Of a stretch of 12,816 bases of DNA, positions 1-6,662 are shown piece by piece. The position numbers and the translations under genes were made by a program. Every line of letters starts with the position of its first letter. Within the stretch, counting starts at the first letter, position 1. Source of the stretch: Candidatus Giovannonibacteria bacterium RIFCSPLOWO2_01_FULL_46_13 (GTDB lineage Bacteria > Patescibacteriota > Minisyncoccia > JACPKW01 > UBA11713); contig MFIE01000003.1 of NCBI GenBank assembly GCA_001778785.1, forward strand, positions 11,581 through 24,396, written 5' to 3'. Below the pieces are notes generated by a model. The model was not told the DNA's origin. It was given only the letters and a program-made list of their open reading frames with translations, and did no database searches.

Positions 1-113
1 CAGGTGCGTTTGATGATTTTTCATGGGTTAACGCGGACGAAGTTAAGAATTTCGATTGCATTCAAGGAATCCAGGACGAGGTCGCAAAAACTATTCAAAT
101 TTATGGAAATTAA
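1..113 (+). CDS. Probable NUDIX hydrolase, C-terminal end only
   Basis: The window opens inside a reading frame (codons from base 3) that ends at TAA 111-113. The 36 visible residues include FSWVNADEVKNFDCIQG and then QDEVAKTIQIYGN. This pattern, a Trp-Val strand, an 'xxDEVKN' turn and a last amphipathic helix, is typical of the C-terminal tail of NUDIX (MutT-like) hydrolases, which cleave nucleoside diphosphates linked to another group. The NUDIX box itself would lie upstream and cannot be seen, so the family call rests on tail similarity only. The stop overlaps the start of the next gene by 11 bases, which suggests co-translation. A competing frame starting at GTG 4 is only an N-terminal extension of the next gene and has no family resemblance. 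Confidence 0.55.
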   Translation, partial: GAFDDFSWVNADEVKNFDCIQGIQDEVAKTIQIYGN

Positions 114-324
114 GCTGGGGATTTACGAACACTATAAAGGCGGGAGATATAAAGTTTTGATGCTGGCAAAATTAGAGGAAACCCATGAGTCGATGGTTGT
201 ATATCAGGCGCTGTATGGCGACGAAAGTTTATGGGTTAGGCCCCTCGCGATTTTTCAAGAAGACGTCGAAGTTAATGGCAAAAAAGTCCCGAGATTCAGA
301 TTTATTGAAAATGCCAACAAATAA
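103..324 (+). CDS. DUF1653 domain protein (73 aa)
   Basis: This is a small soluble protein that is almost entirely one DUF1653 domain. Hallmarks visible are GIYEHYKGGRYKV near the N-terminus (residues 5-17), then ETHE, MVVYQALYG (31-39), WVRPLAIF (43-50) and VPRFRFI (62-68). The family is widespread in bacteria as short cytoplasmic proteins of unknown function, sometimes found next to or fused to nucleotide-related enzymes; no reaction is known. I chose ATG 103 over the longer GTG 4 start because the conserved domain begins two to five residues after it and the upstream residues are out-of-frame NUDIX coding sequence. No Shine-Dalgarno is visible. Translation is probably coupled to the upstream gene (11-base overlap) and to the downstream gene (14-base overlap). 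Confidence 0.85.
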   Translation: MEIKLGIYEHYKGGRYKVLMLAKLEETHESMVVYQALYGDESLWVRPLAIFQEDVEVNGKKVPRFRFIENANK

Positions 325-529
325 TCACGACAATCCGGAACCGCCGAAGAAGAGCGAGATAAAACCTGGGTCGGCGGTTTGGATTATTGAAAAGGAAAAT
401 TACGGAACGGATAAATATAAGCAGGGGGTTGTGAAAGAAATTTTAAGCCCAGGCGGGGCGCATCCGCGCGGGATCAAGGTCCGCCTTACGGACGGCACGG
501 TTGGGCGAGTGCAATGGATGGCAGAATAA
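311..529 (+). CDS. YwbE-like (DUF2196) small protein (72 aa)
   Basis: This short protein matches the YwbE/DUF2196 family. An N-terminal hydrophilic stretch is followed by IKPGSAVWII (residues 17-26), then KQGVVKEIL (38-46), HPRGIKVRL (52-60) and a final DGTVGRVQ (62-69). The family is usually 60-70 residues, so this is full length. It is predicted to form a small SH3-like beta-barrel; the biochemical role is unknown. The start at ATG 311 is preferred because the domain starts soon after it; the frame is open back to 185, but those codons encode no conserved sequence and lie inside the DUF1653 gene. The start overlaps the DUF1653 stop (14 bases), so the two are probably co-translated. Confidence 0.85.
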   Translation: MPTNNHDNPEPPKKSEIKPGSAVWIIEKENYGTDKYKQGVVKEILSPGGAHPRGIKVRLTDGTVGRVQWMAE

Positions 530-545
530 ATCTAGGTTGTAAAGA

Positions 546-573
546 TTGTTACGGATTAATCTTATGTTAAGAT
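546..573 (+). promoter_or_regulatory. Possible promoter for the FKBP gene (leaderless type)
   Basis: TTGTTA (546-551) and TAAGAT (568-573) are separated by 16 bases, each matching four of six sigma70 consensus positions. The -10 ends 6 bases before ATG 580, which would place transcription start at or next to the start codon. An alternative pairing (TTGTAA 537-542 with TCTTAT 560-565) is equally weak, so the position is uncertain. Confidence 0.35.
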
Positions 574-574
574 T
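558..574. repeat. Perfect inverted repeat before the FKBP gene
   Basis: AATCTTA (558-564) and TAAGATT (568-574) form a perfect 7-base inverted repeat around TGT. A third copy of the core, AAGATTGT, occurs at 542-549 and is repeated at 569-576. The right arm overlaps the proposed -10. No T-run follows, so an operator is more likely than a terminator; no regulator is identified. Confidence 0.45.
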
Positions 575-579
575 GTAAG

Positions 580-1086
580 ATGAAAAAGTTTGAATCGGCG
601 GGAGCGATTATTGTCGCGTTACTAATAGCAAGTATTTTTTACTTTGTTTCTTTTAACAAGGATGAAACGGCGATATCTTTCGACTCTTCCAGCGCGACCG
701 CAAATACCAATTCGGCGCAGGAGAGCGAACAAAATGCGCCAGTAAATACGTCAAATAATATGGAAGAATTAAAAGTAGAGGTTGTTAAAGAAGGCAGTGG
801 TGAGGGCGCGAAAAACGGCGATAAAGTTTCGGTGCATTACGTAGGAACCTTAACCGACGGTACGAAATTTGATTCAAGCCGTGATAGGGGAATGGCTTTT
901 GAATTCCCGCTCGGCTCGGGCTTCGTCATACAGGGTTGGGATAAAGGAGTGCTCGGGATGAAAGTCGGGGAAGTGCGCAAGCTTACAATCCCGCCGGCCT
1001 TGGGATACGGCCCAGCTGGCGTCCCTGGAGCGATACCAGGCAACGCAATTTTGATTTTCGAGGTTGAGCTTCTGAAAATAAACTAG
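580..1086 (+). CDS. Membrane-anchored FKBP-type peptidyl-prolyl isomerase
   Basis: The protein catalyses cis-trans isomerisation of peptidyl-proline bonds, here most likely outside the cytoplasmic membrane. Residues 8-24 form one hydrophobic segment after MKKFES, acting as a signal anchor or uncleaved signal peptide. A Ser/Thr/Asn/Glu-rich linker (about 30-60) follows, then one FKBP domain (about 62-168). The pocket residues are present: Tyr87 in HYVG, Phe97-Asp98 in KFDSS, Phe109, Val116-Ile117 in FVIQGW, Trp120, LGYG 141-144 and Phe160. The ending FEVELLKI is the usual terminal strand, so the domain is complete and probably active. The gene stands alone between a weak promoter and a strong terminator. 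It could help fold the secreted, proline-rich proteins encoded downstream; that link is inferred. Only the precise anchoring is uncertain. Confidence 0.95.
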   Translation: MKKFESAGAIIVALLIASIFYFVSFNKDETAISFDSSSATANTNSAQESEQNAPVNTSNNMEELKVEVVKEGSGEGAKNGDKVSVHYVGTLTDGTKFDSSRDRGMAFEFPLGSGFVIQGWDKGVLGMKVGEVRKLTIPPALGYGPAGVPGAIPGNAILIFEVELLKIN

Positions 1087-1108
1087 ATATAAAATTTTAC
1101 GAACAGGG

Positions 1109-1135
1109 CCCCGGCAAAAACCGGGGTTTTGTTTT
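1109..1135 (+). terminator. Rho-independent terminator after the FKBP gene
   Basis: CCCCGG (1109-1114), loop CAAAAA and CCGGGG (1121-1126) form a perfect GC-only 6-bp stem, followed by TTTTGTTTT. It lies 22 bases after the FKBP stop and just upstream of the next promoter, cleanly separating the two units. Confidence 0.93.
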
Positions 1136-1139
1136 GCTA

Positions 1140-1169
1140 TTGACATTCCAGGTGGTTTTATGCTATACA
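1140..1169 (+). promoter_or_regulatory. Strong sigma70-type promoter for the polysaccharide operon
   Basis: TTGACA (1140-1145, perfect) and TATACA (1164-1169) are 18 bases apart, with an extended -10 TG at 1161-1162. Transcription should start near 1176, giving a leader of about 14 bases before ATG 1190. It follows directly on the upstream terminator. It also argues against ATG 1160 as the start, because that codon lies upstream of the -10. Confidence 0.85.
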
Positions 1170-1189
1170 TTTCATGCACTCAAAAACAT

Positions 1190-2497
1190 ATGACTATTGA
1201 AGATTTAAAGGTTTTTTCCATAAAAAAGGTAAAGTTTTCGGACTTCGCGAAGCTAATCTTACTGTTAGCTTCTTTTTTGCTTTTGGCCACCGCGCTAATT
1301 TTCTATAAAACAATTTTCATACTTAGTACGCCGGTGTTTTCATCTTTTTGGATATTTTATGGCGTTGTCGTCTCTGTCTATTTAATTTCGCGTATCCCTT
1401 ATGCTTATTTATATGAAGACAGGCACAGGAAATATCCCAACTCATCTTATCCAAGCGTTAGTGTTGTGATCGCCGCTAAGAACGAAGAAAAAAGTATTTT
1501 TAAGACCATTTCCAAGTGCGTTGAATCGGAATATCCGGCCGAGCTGGAATTTATAATCGTCGACGACGGGTCAACCGATGGGACCAAAAATGAAGTAACG
1601 CGCGCTAAGAAAATATACGGCGATAAAATAAAACTCATATCTTTCCCAAAACATTATGGGAAAAGAGAGGCCATGGCTTCGGGCGTTGATGAGGCGGAAA
1701 ACGATGTTATAGTCTTTGTCGATTCGGACAGCTTCCTTTCTCCTAACGCCATTCGGCACATAACGGAGCATTTTATCGCTGATGAATCTATAGGTGCTGT
1801 CGCCGGCAATACTAAAGTTGAAAATGCGGATACAAACCTTTTAACAAAAATGCAGTCGGTACAGTATGCGATCTCGTTTGATGTTTATAAAACTGGCGAA
1901 AGCGTACACAAAGCCGTAACTTGTTGCCCCGGATGTTTTTCCGCGTACAGGAAAATTGCGATCAAGCCTCTTATCCAAAAGTGGAAGGAGCAGGAATTTT
2001 TGGGAGTTAGGGGGACTTTCGGCGATGACCGCGGGTTAACAAATTTCGTACTTAGGGACTGGAATGTTGTCTATTGCGAGAAAGCAAAAGGCGCGACAAT
2101 GGTTCCCGAACAATTTCCGGTATATTGGCGCCAGCAATTAAGGTGGAAAAAATCTTGGATACGCGAAGGTATCCTCGCCGGCGCATTTATGTGGAAGAGG
2201 CATCCATTTGCGAGCATCGGTTTTTATATAAATTTTAGTTTTCCATTTCTTGGGCCGATCCTTGCGCTGAAAGTTTTAATCCTTAGCGTGCAGACCGGCA
2301 ATCCGGCGCTCTTTGGAGTTTTTATGGTCGGGTTCATTTTAGTCGGGATGACCTTCGCTTTATTCGTCCGCATTTATCGCGGGGCGAAGAATTGGTTTTA
2401 TATGCCTTTATTCTCGACGCTTTTCATTTCAACTTTAATTTGGCAGATGATTTACGCGTTCCTAACTTTAAGGGACAGTCGCTGGGGCACCAGATAA
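1190..2497 (+). CDS. Hyaluronan/chitin-synthase-like processive glycosyltransferase (GT2, NodC/HAS type)
   Basis: This is a 435-residue membrane GT2 that would polymerise a UDP-sugar and extrude the glycan through its own channel. Two N-terminal membrane segments (about 21-45 and 51-69) precede the catalytic domain, which starts near 89 with SVSVVIAAKNEE. Key motifs are DDGST (125-129), the metal-binding DSD (178-180), CCPGCFSAYR (245-254), GDDRGLTN (278-285, acceptor/catalytic region) and QQLRW (315-319, the Q-x-x-R-W of processive synthases). Three membrane segments follow (about 342-365, 373-394, 403-425). The CCPG, GDDR-LTN and QQ-RW-KS combination matches hyaluronan synthase and NodC chitin-oligomer synthase rather than cellulose synthase. 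It is the first gene of a unit; the deacetylase starts 4 bases after its stop, supporting a hexosamine product. A longer start at 1160 is rejected on promoter grounds. The exact sugar and linkage cannot be read from sequence. Confidence 0.9.
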   Translation: MTIEDLKVFSIKKVKFSDFAKLILLLASFLLLATALIFYKTIFILSTPVFSSFWIFYGVVVSVYLISRIPYAYLYEDRHRKYPNSSYPSVSVVIAAKNEEKSIFKTISKCVESEYPAELEFIIVDDGSTDGTKNEVTRAKKIYGDKIKLISFPKHYGKREAMASGVDEAENDVIVFVDSDSFLSPNAIRHITEHFIADESIGAVAGNTKVENADTNLLTKMQSVQYAISFDVYKTGESVHKAVTCCPGCFSAYRKIAIKPLIQKWKEQEFLGVRGTFGDDRGLTNFVLRDWNVVYCEKAKGATMVPEQFPVYWRQQLRWKKSWIREGILAGAFMWKRHPFASIGFYINFSFPFLGPILALKVLILSVQTGNPALFGVFMVGFILVGMTFALFVRIYRGAKNWFYMPLFSTLFISTLIWQMIYAFLTLRDSRWGTR

Positions 2498-2501
2498 AAA
2501 T

Positions 2502-4004
2502 ATGACATTAAAACATAGACAATTTCACCTGCTTGTAATATGCGCCGCGATCATAGCCGTGATTGTGCTTTTCTATCCCGCCGCGAGCAATGCGCTTCTT
2601 GCAACAAAAGCCCACCTTTATAGATATTCGTATTCCGTGCCGAGGAATCTTGAAGTTAAAAATTTATCTGAATTTGCTCCGGCTGAAGCTGTACCTGTTT
2701 TGATGTACCACGGAGTCGTAGTTGATGGAACGCTCGAGACGGAAAATGAAAAAAATACAGAGAGGGATATATTTATCGCACAAATGGAAATGTTGAAACG
2801 CGAAGGGTTCCAGACCATTTCCGTAAAAGAATATAACGAATTTATTCAAGGAAAGTTTACACTTCCGGCAAAACCTATAATTCTTACTTTCGACGACGGC
2901 AGGAGAGACAGCTTTTATACCGTTGACGAAGTATTGGAAAAACTTGGCTTCAAGGCAACGATTTTTATCGCAAGCATTAAAGCCAACCAAAGCGACACCT
3001 TCTATCTTACGTGGGACGAGTTAAAGCATATGAAAACGACAGGGCGCTGGGAAATTGAAGCGCACGGCGAAAAATCCCACGAGGATATTGCCGTCGACGA
3101 AAACGGTTCGACTGGAAAATATTTGACCTCGCGCATGTATATTCCGGGGCAGGGCTTGGAAAGTATTGAAGATTATGAAAAAAGGGTTGAGGCGGATTAT
3201 TTGAAAAATATAGCTGATTTAAAGGGGAATTTGGGGATAGACGCAAAATACTTTGCTATTCCTTTAAATAGTTATGGTTATATTGACGACTCAAATTATG
3301 ATGGGGCATTTGCACTAAACGACAAGCTCACTCGCCGCTACTTCAAGCTTGCGTTTTTCCAGGTTCCGTTAAAAGACGGGAAGCCGATCGAGACTTTCTA
3401 TAATTACAAAGATTCGAATTCTTACAGGGTGAGAAGGCTTGATGTGCAAAATATAAGCGCGGATGAGTTACTTCAGGCGCTCGAAAAATACGAGCCAAGA
3501 AATGCATTTTTTGAATTCCCGAGCGCCCAAAAAGATTTGCTGATAGATTTACTTTATGGCAGTGCGGAAACCGATGAAGGTGGGATTCGCCTTACATCCG
3601 GGCCGAATACATCTGGCCGAATGTTATTCGGTGACCAAGGCTGGAAAAATTATACTGTGACCGCACGGATTGTCCGTGAAAAAGGAAATTCTGTTTCTCT
3701 TGTCGCTTATTACACCGACGAAGATAATTTTATAAGCCTTGATTGGAGTGGGAAATTAGTAAGGCTTGTTGAATATGTTGACGGCAAGGAACACGAACTT
3801 GCTTCCTATTATCCCTGGGAAAAAACTGGGGAAGTTGAAGTCCTTATCAGCGTTGTAGACGGAAAAGTTATGTCGTACTTCAGCGGGAAAATGATTTCAC
3901 GAAATGTGCCGACGCAATTATCTCGCGGCGCGTCGGGGTTTGACGTTTGGGATCCAGAAGGCGGAGCGCAGTCAAAAATAAAAAGGATAAAAATAAATGA
4001 CTAA
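2502..4004 (+). CDS. PgaB/NodB-type polysaccharide deacetylase with C-terminal jelly-roll domain
   Basis: This predicted extracytoplasmic enzyme removes N-acetyl groups from a hexosamine polymer. An N-terminal membrane segment (about 9-29) anchors or exports it. The NodB-homology domain (about 63-340) has VLMYHGV (66-72), the catalytic/metal motif TFDDG (129-133, Asp131 and Asp132) and His188-x4-His193 in AHGEKSH. The H-x4-H spacing is that of PgaB-type enzymes rather than the common H-x3-H. FAIPLNSYG (251-259) sits where the third motif is expected but lacks the usual Arg-x-Pro-Tyr. Residues about 362-500 form a second domain resembling concanavalin-like/DUF1080 jelly-rolls (for example YYTDEDNFISLDW), probably binding glycan. 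It follows the synthase by 4 bases and overlaps the next gene by 8, so the three genes act as an operon. The family is certain; substrate de-N-acetylation is inferred from the pairing. Confidence 0.92.
   Translation: MTLKHRQFHLLVICAAIIAVIVLFYPAASNALLATKAHLYRYSYSVPRNLEVKNLSEFAPAEAVPVLMYHGVVVDGTLETENEKNTERDIFIAQMEMLKREGFQTISVKEYNEFIQGKFTLPAKPIILTFDDGRRDSFYTVDEVLEKLGFKATIFIASIKANQSDTFYLTWDELKHMKTTGRWEIEAHGEKSHEDIAVDENGSTGKYLTSRMYIPGQGLESIEDYEKRVEADYLKNIADLKGNLGIDAKYFAIPLNSYGYIDDSNYDGAFALNDKLTRRYFKLAFFQVPLKDGKPIETFYNYKDSNSYRVRRLDVQNISADELLQALEKYEPRNAFFEFPSAQKDLLIDLLYGSAETDEGGIRLTSGPNTSGRMLFGDQGWKNYTVTARIVREKGNSVSLVAYYTDEDNFISLDWSGKLVRLVEYVDGKEHELASYYPWEKTGEVEVLISVVDGKVMSYFSGKMISRNVPTQLSRGASGFDVWDPEGGAQSKIKRIKIND
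3983..3987 (+). promoter_or_regulatory. Possible ribosome binding site for the jelly-roll protein gene
   Basis: AAGGA (3983-3987) lies 9 bases before ATG 3997, inside the end of the deacetylase gene. It is one of the few Shine-Dalgarno-like sequences before any start here, but the region is A-rich so chance is possible. Confidence 0.35.
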
Positions 4005-4833
4005 ATTTGCCGCAGGGGTTTTGGTTGCGCTTGCTGTAGCTTTTTTGTCTGTCTCGCTTCACGTCAGCTCCCGAGAGAATTTTCCGGGTGAGGTAATATT
4101 CAGCGAAGCTTTTGATAATACATTTACCTTGGAGCAAGTTTGGCCATCGGTGAGAAGCGGGCACGCTGATTGGTGGGTGTCGTCCGGCGGCTACTTGATT
4201 TCTGAAAACGGCATTGGGCGCACGCTAAAGGGAAACCTTTTGCCAAGCGACCGTTTTGCAATGAAATATGCCAATTCAAATCCACGCGATACCGCTAAGG
4301 GATTTAGGCCGCAAAATGTTTTTAGGCTTGTTTTGAGGGAAAATTTTCTTAACGCGACACAAGAGCTTCGCGCACGCGTCATCTATTATGAACCAAGCTC
4401 GAGCGAATACCGCAACGAATCGAACGGCGTCCTGCTTTTTAACCGTTATCAAGACGAAAGCAATTTATATTACGTTGGCATCCGCGTGGACGGGAACGCA
4501 GTGATAAAAAAGAAATTAAATGGGAGGTATTCAACCCTGGATATTACTCCAGTATTTTCAAATAAGAACCCATATAATAGGGAGGCCAATAATAATTTTC
4601 TGCCGCTTAATTCCTGGATTGGGATAAAAAGTTTAATAAAAAATATAGAAGACGACAAAGTCCAAATCGAATTATTTATCGATCAAACTGGCAATGGAAA
4701 ATGGAAACGTGTTTTGTCTGTTGTTGATGATGGCGTTACGTACGGCCCGGCGATAACGAAGTCCGGATATGGCGGAATTCGCACCGATTTTATGGACGTA
4801 GAATTTGATGATTATCGAATTGCAGAATTTTAA
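3997..4833 (+). CDS. Secreted jelly-roll (LamG/concanavalin-like) protein
   Basis: This 278-residue protein has an N-terminal hydrophobic segment (about 4-24), probably a signal peptide or anchor. The rest looks like one beta-sandwich of the concanavalin/LamG kind: FSEAFDN (35-41), GGYLISENG (64-72), GVLLFNRYQDESNLYYVG (144-161), an acidic turn DQTGNGKW (229-236) reminiscent of a calcium site, and the closing GYGGIRTDF (257-265) with DVEFDDYRI (267-275), the usual last strands of such domains. No glycosidase or lyase catalytic motif is obvious, so a carbohydrate-binding or structural role is favoured over catalysis. It overlaps the deacetylase stop by 8 bases, and that enzyme's own C-terminal domain has a similar fold. 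It therefore probably acts on or binds the same glycan. The function is not established; the fold call is moderately sure. Confidence 0.75.
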   Translation: MTKFAAGVLVALAVAFLSVSLHVSSRENFPGEVIFSEAFDNTFTLEQVWPSVRSGHADWWVSSGGYLISENGIGRTLKGNLLPSDRFAMKYANSNPRDTAKGFRPQNVFRLVLRENFLNATQELRARVIYYEPSSSEYRNESNGVLLFNRYQDESNLYYVGIRVDGNAVIKKKLNGRYSTLDITPVFSNKNPYNREANNNFLPLNSWIGIKSLIKNIEDDKVQIELFIDQTGNGKWKRVLSVVDDGVTYGPAITKSGYGGIRTDFMDVEFDDYRIAEF

Positions 4834-4848
4834 TTATAAGTTTAAAAT
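4820..4848 (+). promoter_or_regulatory. Possible promoter for the subtilisin gene (leaderless type)
   Basis: TTGCAG (4820-4825, weak) and TAAAAT (4843-4848) are separated by 17 bases. The -10 ends 6 bases before ATG 4855, so the transcript would begin at or near the start codon. TATAAG (4835-4840) is an alternative -10 that would give a leader of about 8 bases. The 21-base spacer has no terminator, so read-through from the operon is also possible. Confidence 0.4.
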
Positions 4849-4854
4849 AGAACC

Positions 4855-6657
4855 ATGAATAAGAAATTTTTTGCCCCAATTTTAGCCCTCGGAATAATGC
4901 TTCCGCAGGGATCTTTGCTTATCGACCAGGATGTTTTTCGCCAGGATTTAGAAGGGAAAATTCGCAATAGGGCGGAAATGAACATTGAACGCGTGCACGT
5001 CGCAACTAGGCTGGATGATGAAATTGTTGTCAAGATGAAGGATTCGGGAAAATTCACGAGAATTAAGCTTTCCGGAAGGAAATTCGAAGACGTATTATCC
5101 GAACTTCGCAGTCAAGCTGACGTGGAATACGCGGAGCCAAACTATATAGTAGAGGCGTACGCCGTTCCGAACGACCCATATTTGAATTACCAGTGGCATT
5201 TGGATAACGCGGCTTACGGAGGAATCAAAGCTAAGGCCGCTTGGGACGTCACGCAGGGCGCGGGCGTTACTGTTGCGGTGATTGATACTGGGATCGCTTA
5301 CGAAAATTATACGGATCCGGCGACAGGAAAAGTTTTCCAGAAAGCTCCAGATTTTTCTGGGACATGTTTCGTCCAGGGTTATGATTTTGTTTCCAACGAT
5401 ACGCATCCGAACGACGAGAATAGCCACGGGACGCACGTTGCCGGGACGATTGCGCAGAGCACAAACAATTCCCTTGGAACCGCCGGAGTTGCTTACGAGT
5501 CCTGCCTGATGCCGATCAGGGTTTTAGACAAAAATGGTTCAGGAACATACGCGGATGTCGCGGAAGGGATACGCTACGCGGCCGATAATGGCGCGAAAGT
5601 AATAAATCTTTCGCTCGGCGGATCGGTTGGCGCGACTTATCTTGAAGAGGCTTTGGCTTACGCATACTCGAAAGGTGTAACGATTGTTGCCGCTTCCGGA
5701 AATGATGGAGCCGGGACCGTGGGATATCCTGCCGCTTACGATAATTATGTAATTGCGGTTGGAGCTACCAGATATAATGAAACTCGTTCTTCTTACTCTA
5801 ACTACGGATCAAGCTTGGATTTGGTTGCGCCTGGAGGGGATACGGCCGTTGACCAAAATGGTGATGGTTATGTTGATGGGGTTCTCCAGAATACTTTTAA
5901 CCCGAACACTAAAAATGTTCTCGATTTCGGATACTGGTTTTTGCAGGGAACTTCGATGGCTTCTCCGCACGTCGCGGGGGTAGCGGCCTTGGTTATCTCC
6001 AAAGGCAACGCAACCACGTCGGCTGACGTAAGGCAGGCTTTGCAGTCTACGGCGGACGATTTAGGCGCTTCCGGCAGGGATAACACCTATGGATATGGCA
6101 TTGTGGACGCGGCTGAAGCGGTTTTATGGGTTGCGGCTCCAACGCCTCCTCCTGCGCCAACTCCTGTTCCCACCCCAACTCCAACCCCACCTCCTCCTCC
6201 GCCCCCTCCAGCAGAAATCCTCCTTTTCTCGGACAGCTTTGAAGTCTCCGAATGGAACGGCCTTTGGACGGAGGACAGCCAAAATGACTGGTTCCGCTCC
6301 AGACAAAGAAAGACCGACGGTAGGTGGTCTGCCGAAGTTGACGGAGCCGCGAATGACGCGGCCTTGACGTCGAAAGTAATTGATCTTCAAGGAAAGACAA
6401 ATGCCCGGATTACTTTCTTTTGGTTTATGGAATCCGGATTGGACGCTGGTGAGTACGTCGCGTTTGACGTTTCGGTAAATGGCGGAGCGTGGAGCGAGAA
6501 AGCTCGGATAAGAGGAAATGTTGATCCAGAAAATTCATGGCGAAATGTAAGTTTTGAGACAACGGCTACCTCTAATGTAAGACTTCGTTTTCGCGGCTTT
6601 ATGTCTGACTCTTCCGAAGACGCTAATCTCGATAACGTTCGCGTTGTGGCGTGGTAA
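4855..6657 (+). CDS. Secreted subtilisin-family (S8) serine protease with C-terminal beta-sandwich domain
   Basis: This is a 600-residue extracellular endopeptidase. A signal peptide (about 1-22) is followed by an I9/fervidolysin-like propeptide (about 45-101, ending VEYAEPNYIVEA) that normally folds and inhibits the protease until removed. The S8 domain (about 109-425) has a complete triad: Asp144 in AVIDTG, His191 in HGTHVAG and Ser367 in GTSMASPHVAG, with oxyanion Asn283 in SGND. An insertion DQNGDGYVDG (333-342) looks like an EF-hand-type calcium loop. A Pro/Thr linker (429-452) ends in eight prolines. The last about 145 residues form a beta-sandwich resembling MAM or immune-inhibitor-A-type modules (SFEVSEWNG to NLDNVRVV), probably for substrate or surface binding. 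It lies between two glycan modules and may mature surface proteins; its target is unknown. It is probably active. Confidence 0.96.
   Translation: MNKKFFAPILALGIMLPQGSLLIDQDVFRQDLEGKIRNRAEMNIERVHVATRLDDEIVVKMKDSGKFTRIKLSGRKFEDVLSELRSQADVEYAEPNYIVEAYAVPNDPYLNYQWHLDNAAYGGIKAKAAWDVTQGAGVTVAVIDTGIAYENYTDPATGKVFQKAPDFSGTCFVQGYDFVSNDTHPNDENSHGTHVAGTIAQSTNNSLGTAGVAYESCLMPIRVLDKNGSGTYADVAEGIRYAADNGAKVINLSLGGSVGATYLEEALAYAYSKGVTIVAASGNDGAGTVGYPAAYDNYVIAVGATRYNETRSSYSNYGSSLDLVAPGGDTAVDQNGDGYVDGVLQNTFNPNTKNVLDFGYWFLQGTSMASPHVAGVAALVISKGNATTSADVRQALQSTADDLGASGRDNTYGYGIVDAAEAVLWVAAPTPPPAPTPVPTPTPTPPPPPPPPAEILLFSDSFEVSEWNGLWTEDSQNDWFRSRQRKTDGRWSAEVDGAANDAALTSKVIDLQGKTNARITFFWFMESGLDAGEYVAFDVSVNGGAWSEKARIRGNVDPENSWRNVSFETTATSNVRLRFRGFMSDSSEDANLDNVRVVAW
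6139..6210 (+). repeat. Polyproline-encoding low-complexity linker
   Basis: Seventy-two bases rich in CCA/CCT/CCC codons encode Pro/Thr repeats ending in eight consecutive prolines (residues 445-452 of the protease). This is a flexible, wall-spanning type of linker. Runs this long normally need elongation factor P to be translated efficiently. The repeat is imperfect in codons, so it is not a simple slippage tract. Confidence 0.9.
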
Positions 6658-6662
6658 GTATA

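Noticed and set aside
558..574. Hairpin after the YwbE-like gene as a terminator
   Set aside because: The stem is AT-rich and no T-run follows; it fits an operator-like repeat better.
1160..1189. Upstream ATG (1160) giving a GT2 protein 10 residues longer
   Set aside because: It lies upstream of and partly within the extended -10 region of a strong promoter, so it would not be on the main transcript; the ATG at 1190 is used instead.
5095..5436. 113-codon minus-strand open frame inside the subtilisin gene
   Set aside because: The opposite strand encodes propeptide and catalytic motifs; the antisense frame has no recognisable domain or start signals.
5851..5880. Dockerin repeat in the protease
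   Set aside because: Only one DxNxDGxxD-like loop is present, embedded in the S8 domain; dockerins need a pair of such repeats in a separate domain, so it is treated as a calcium-binding insertion.
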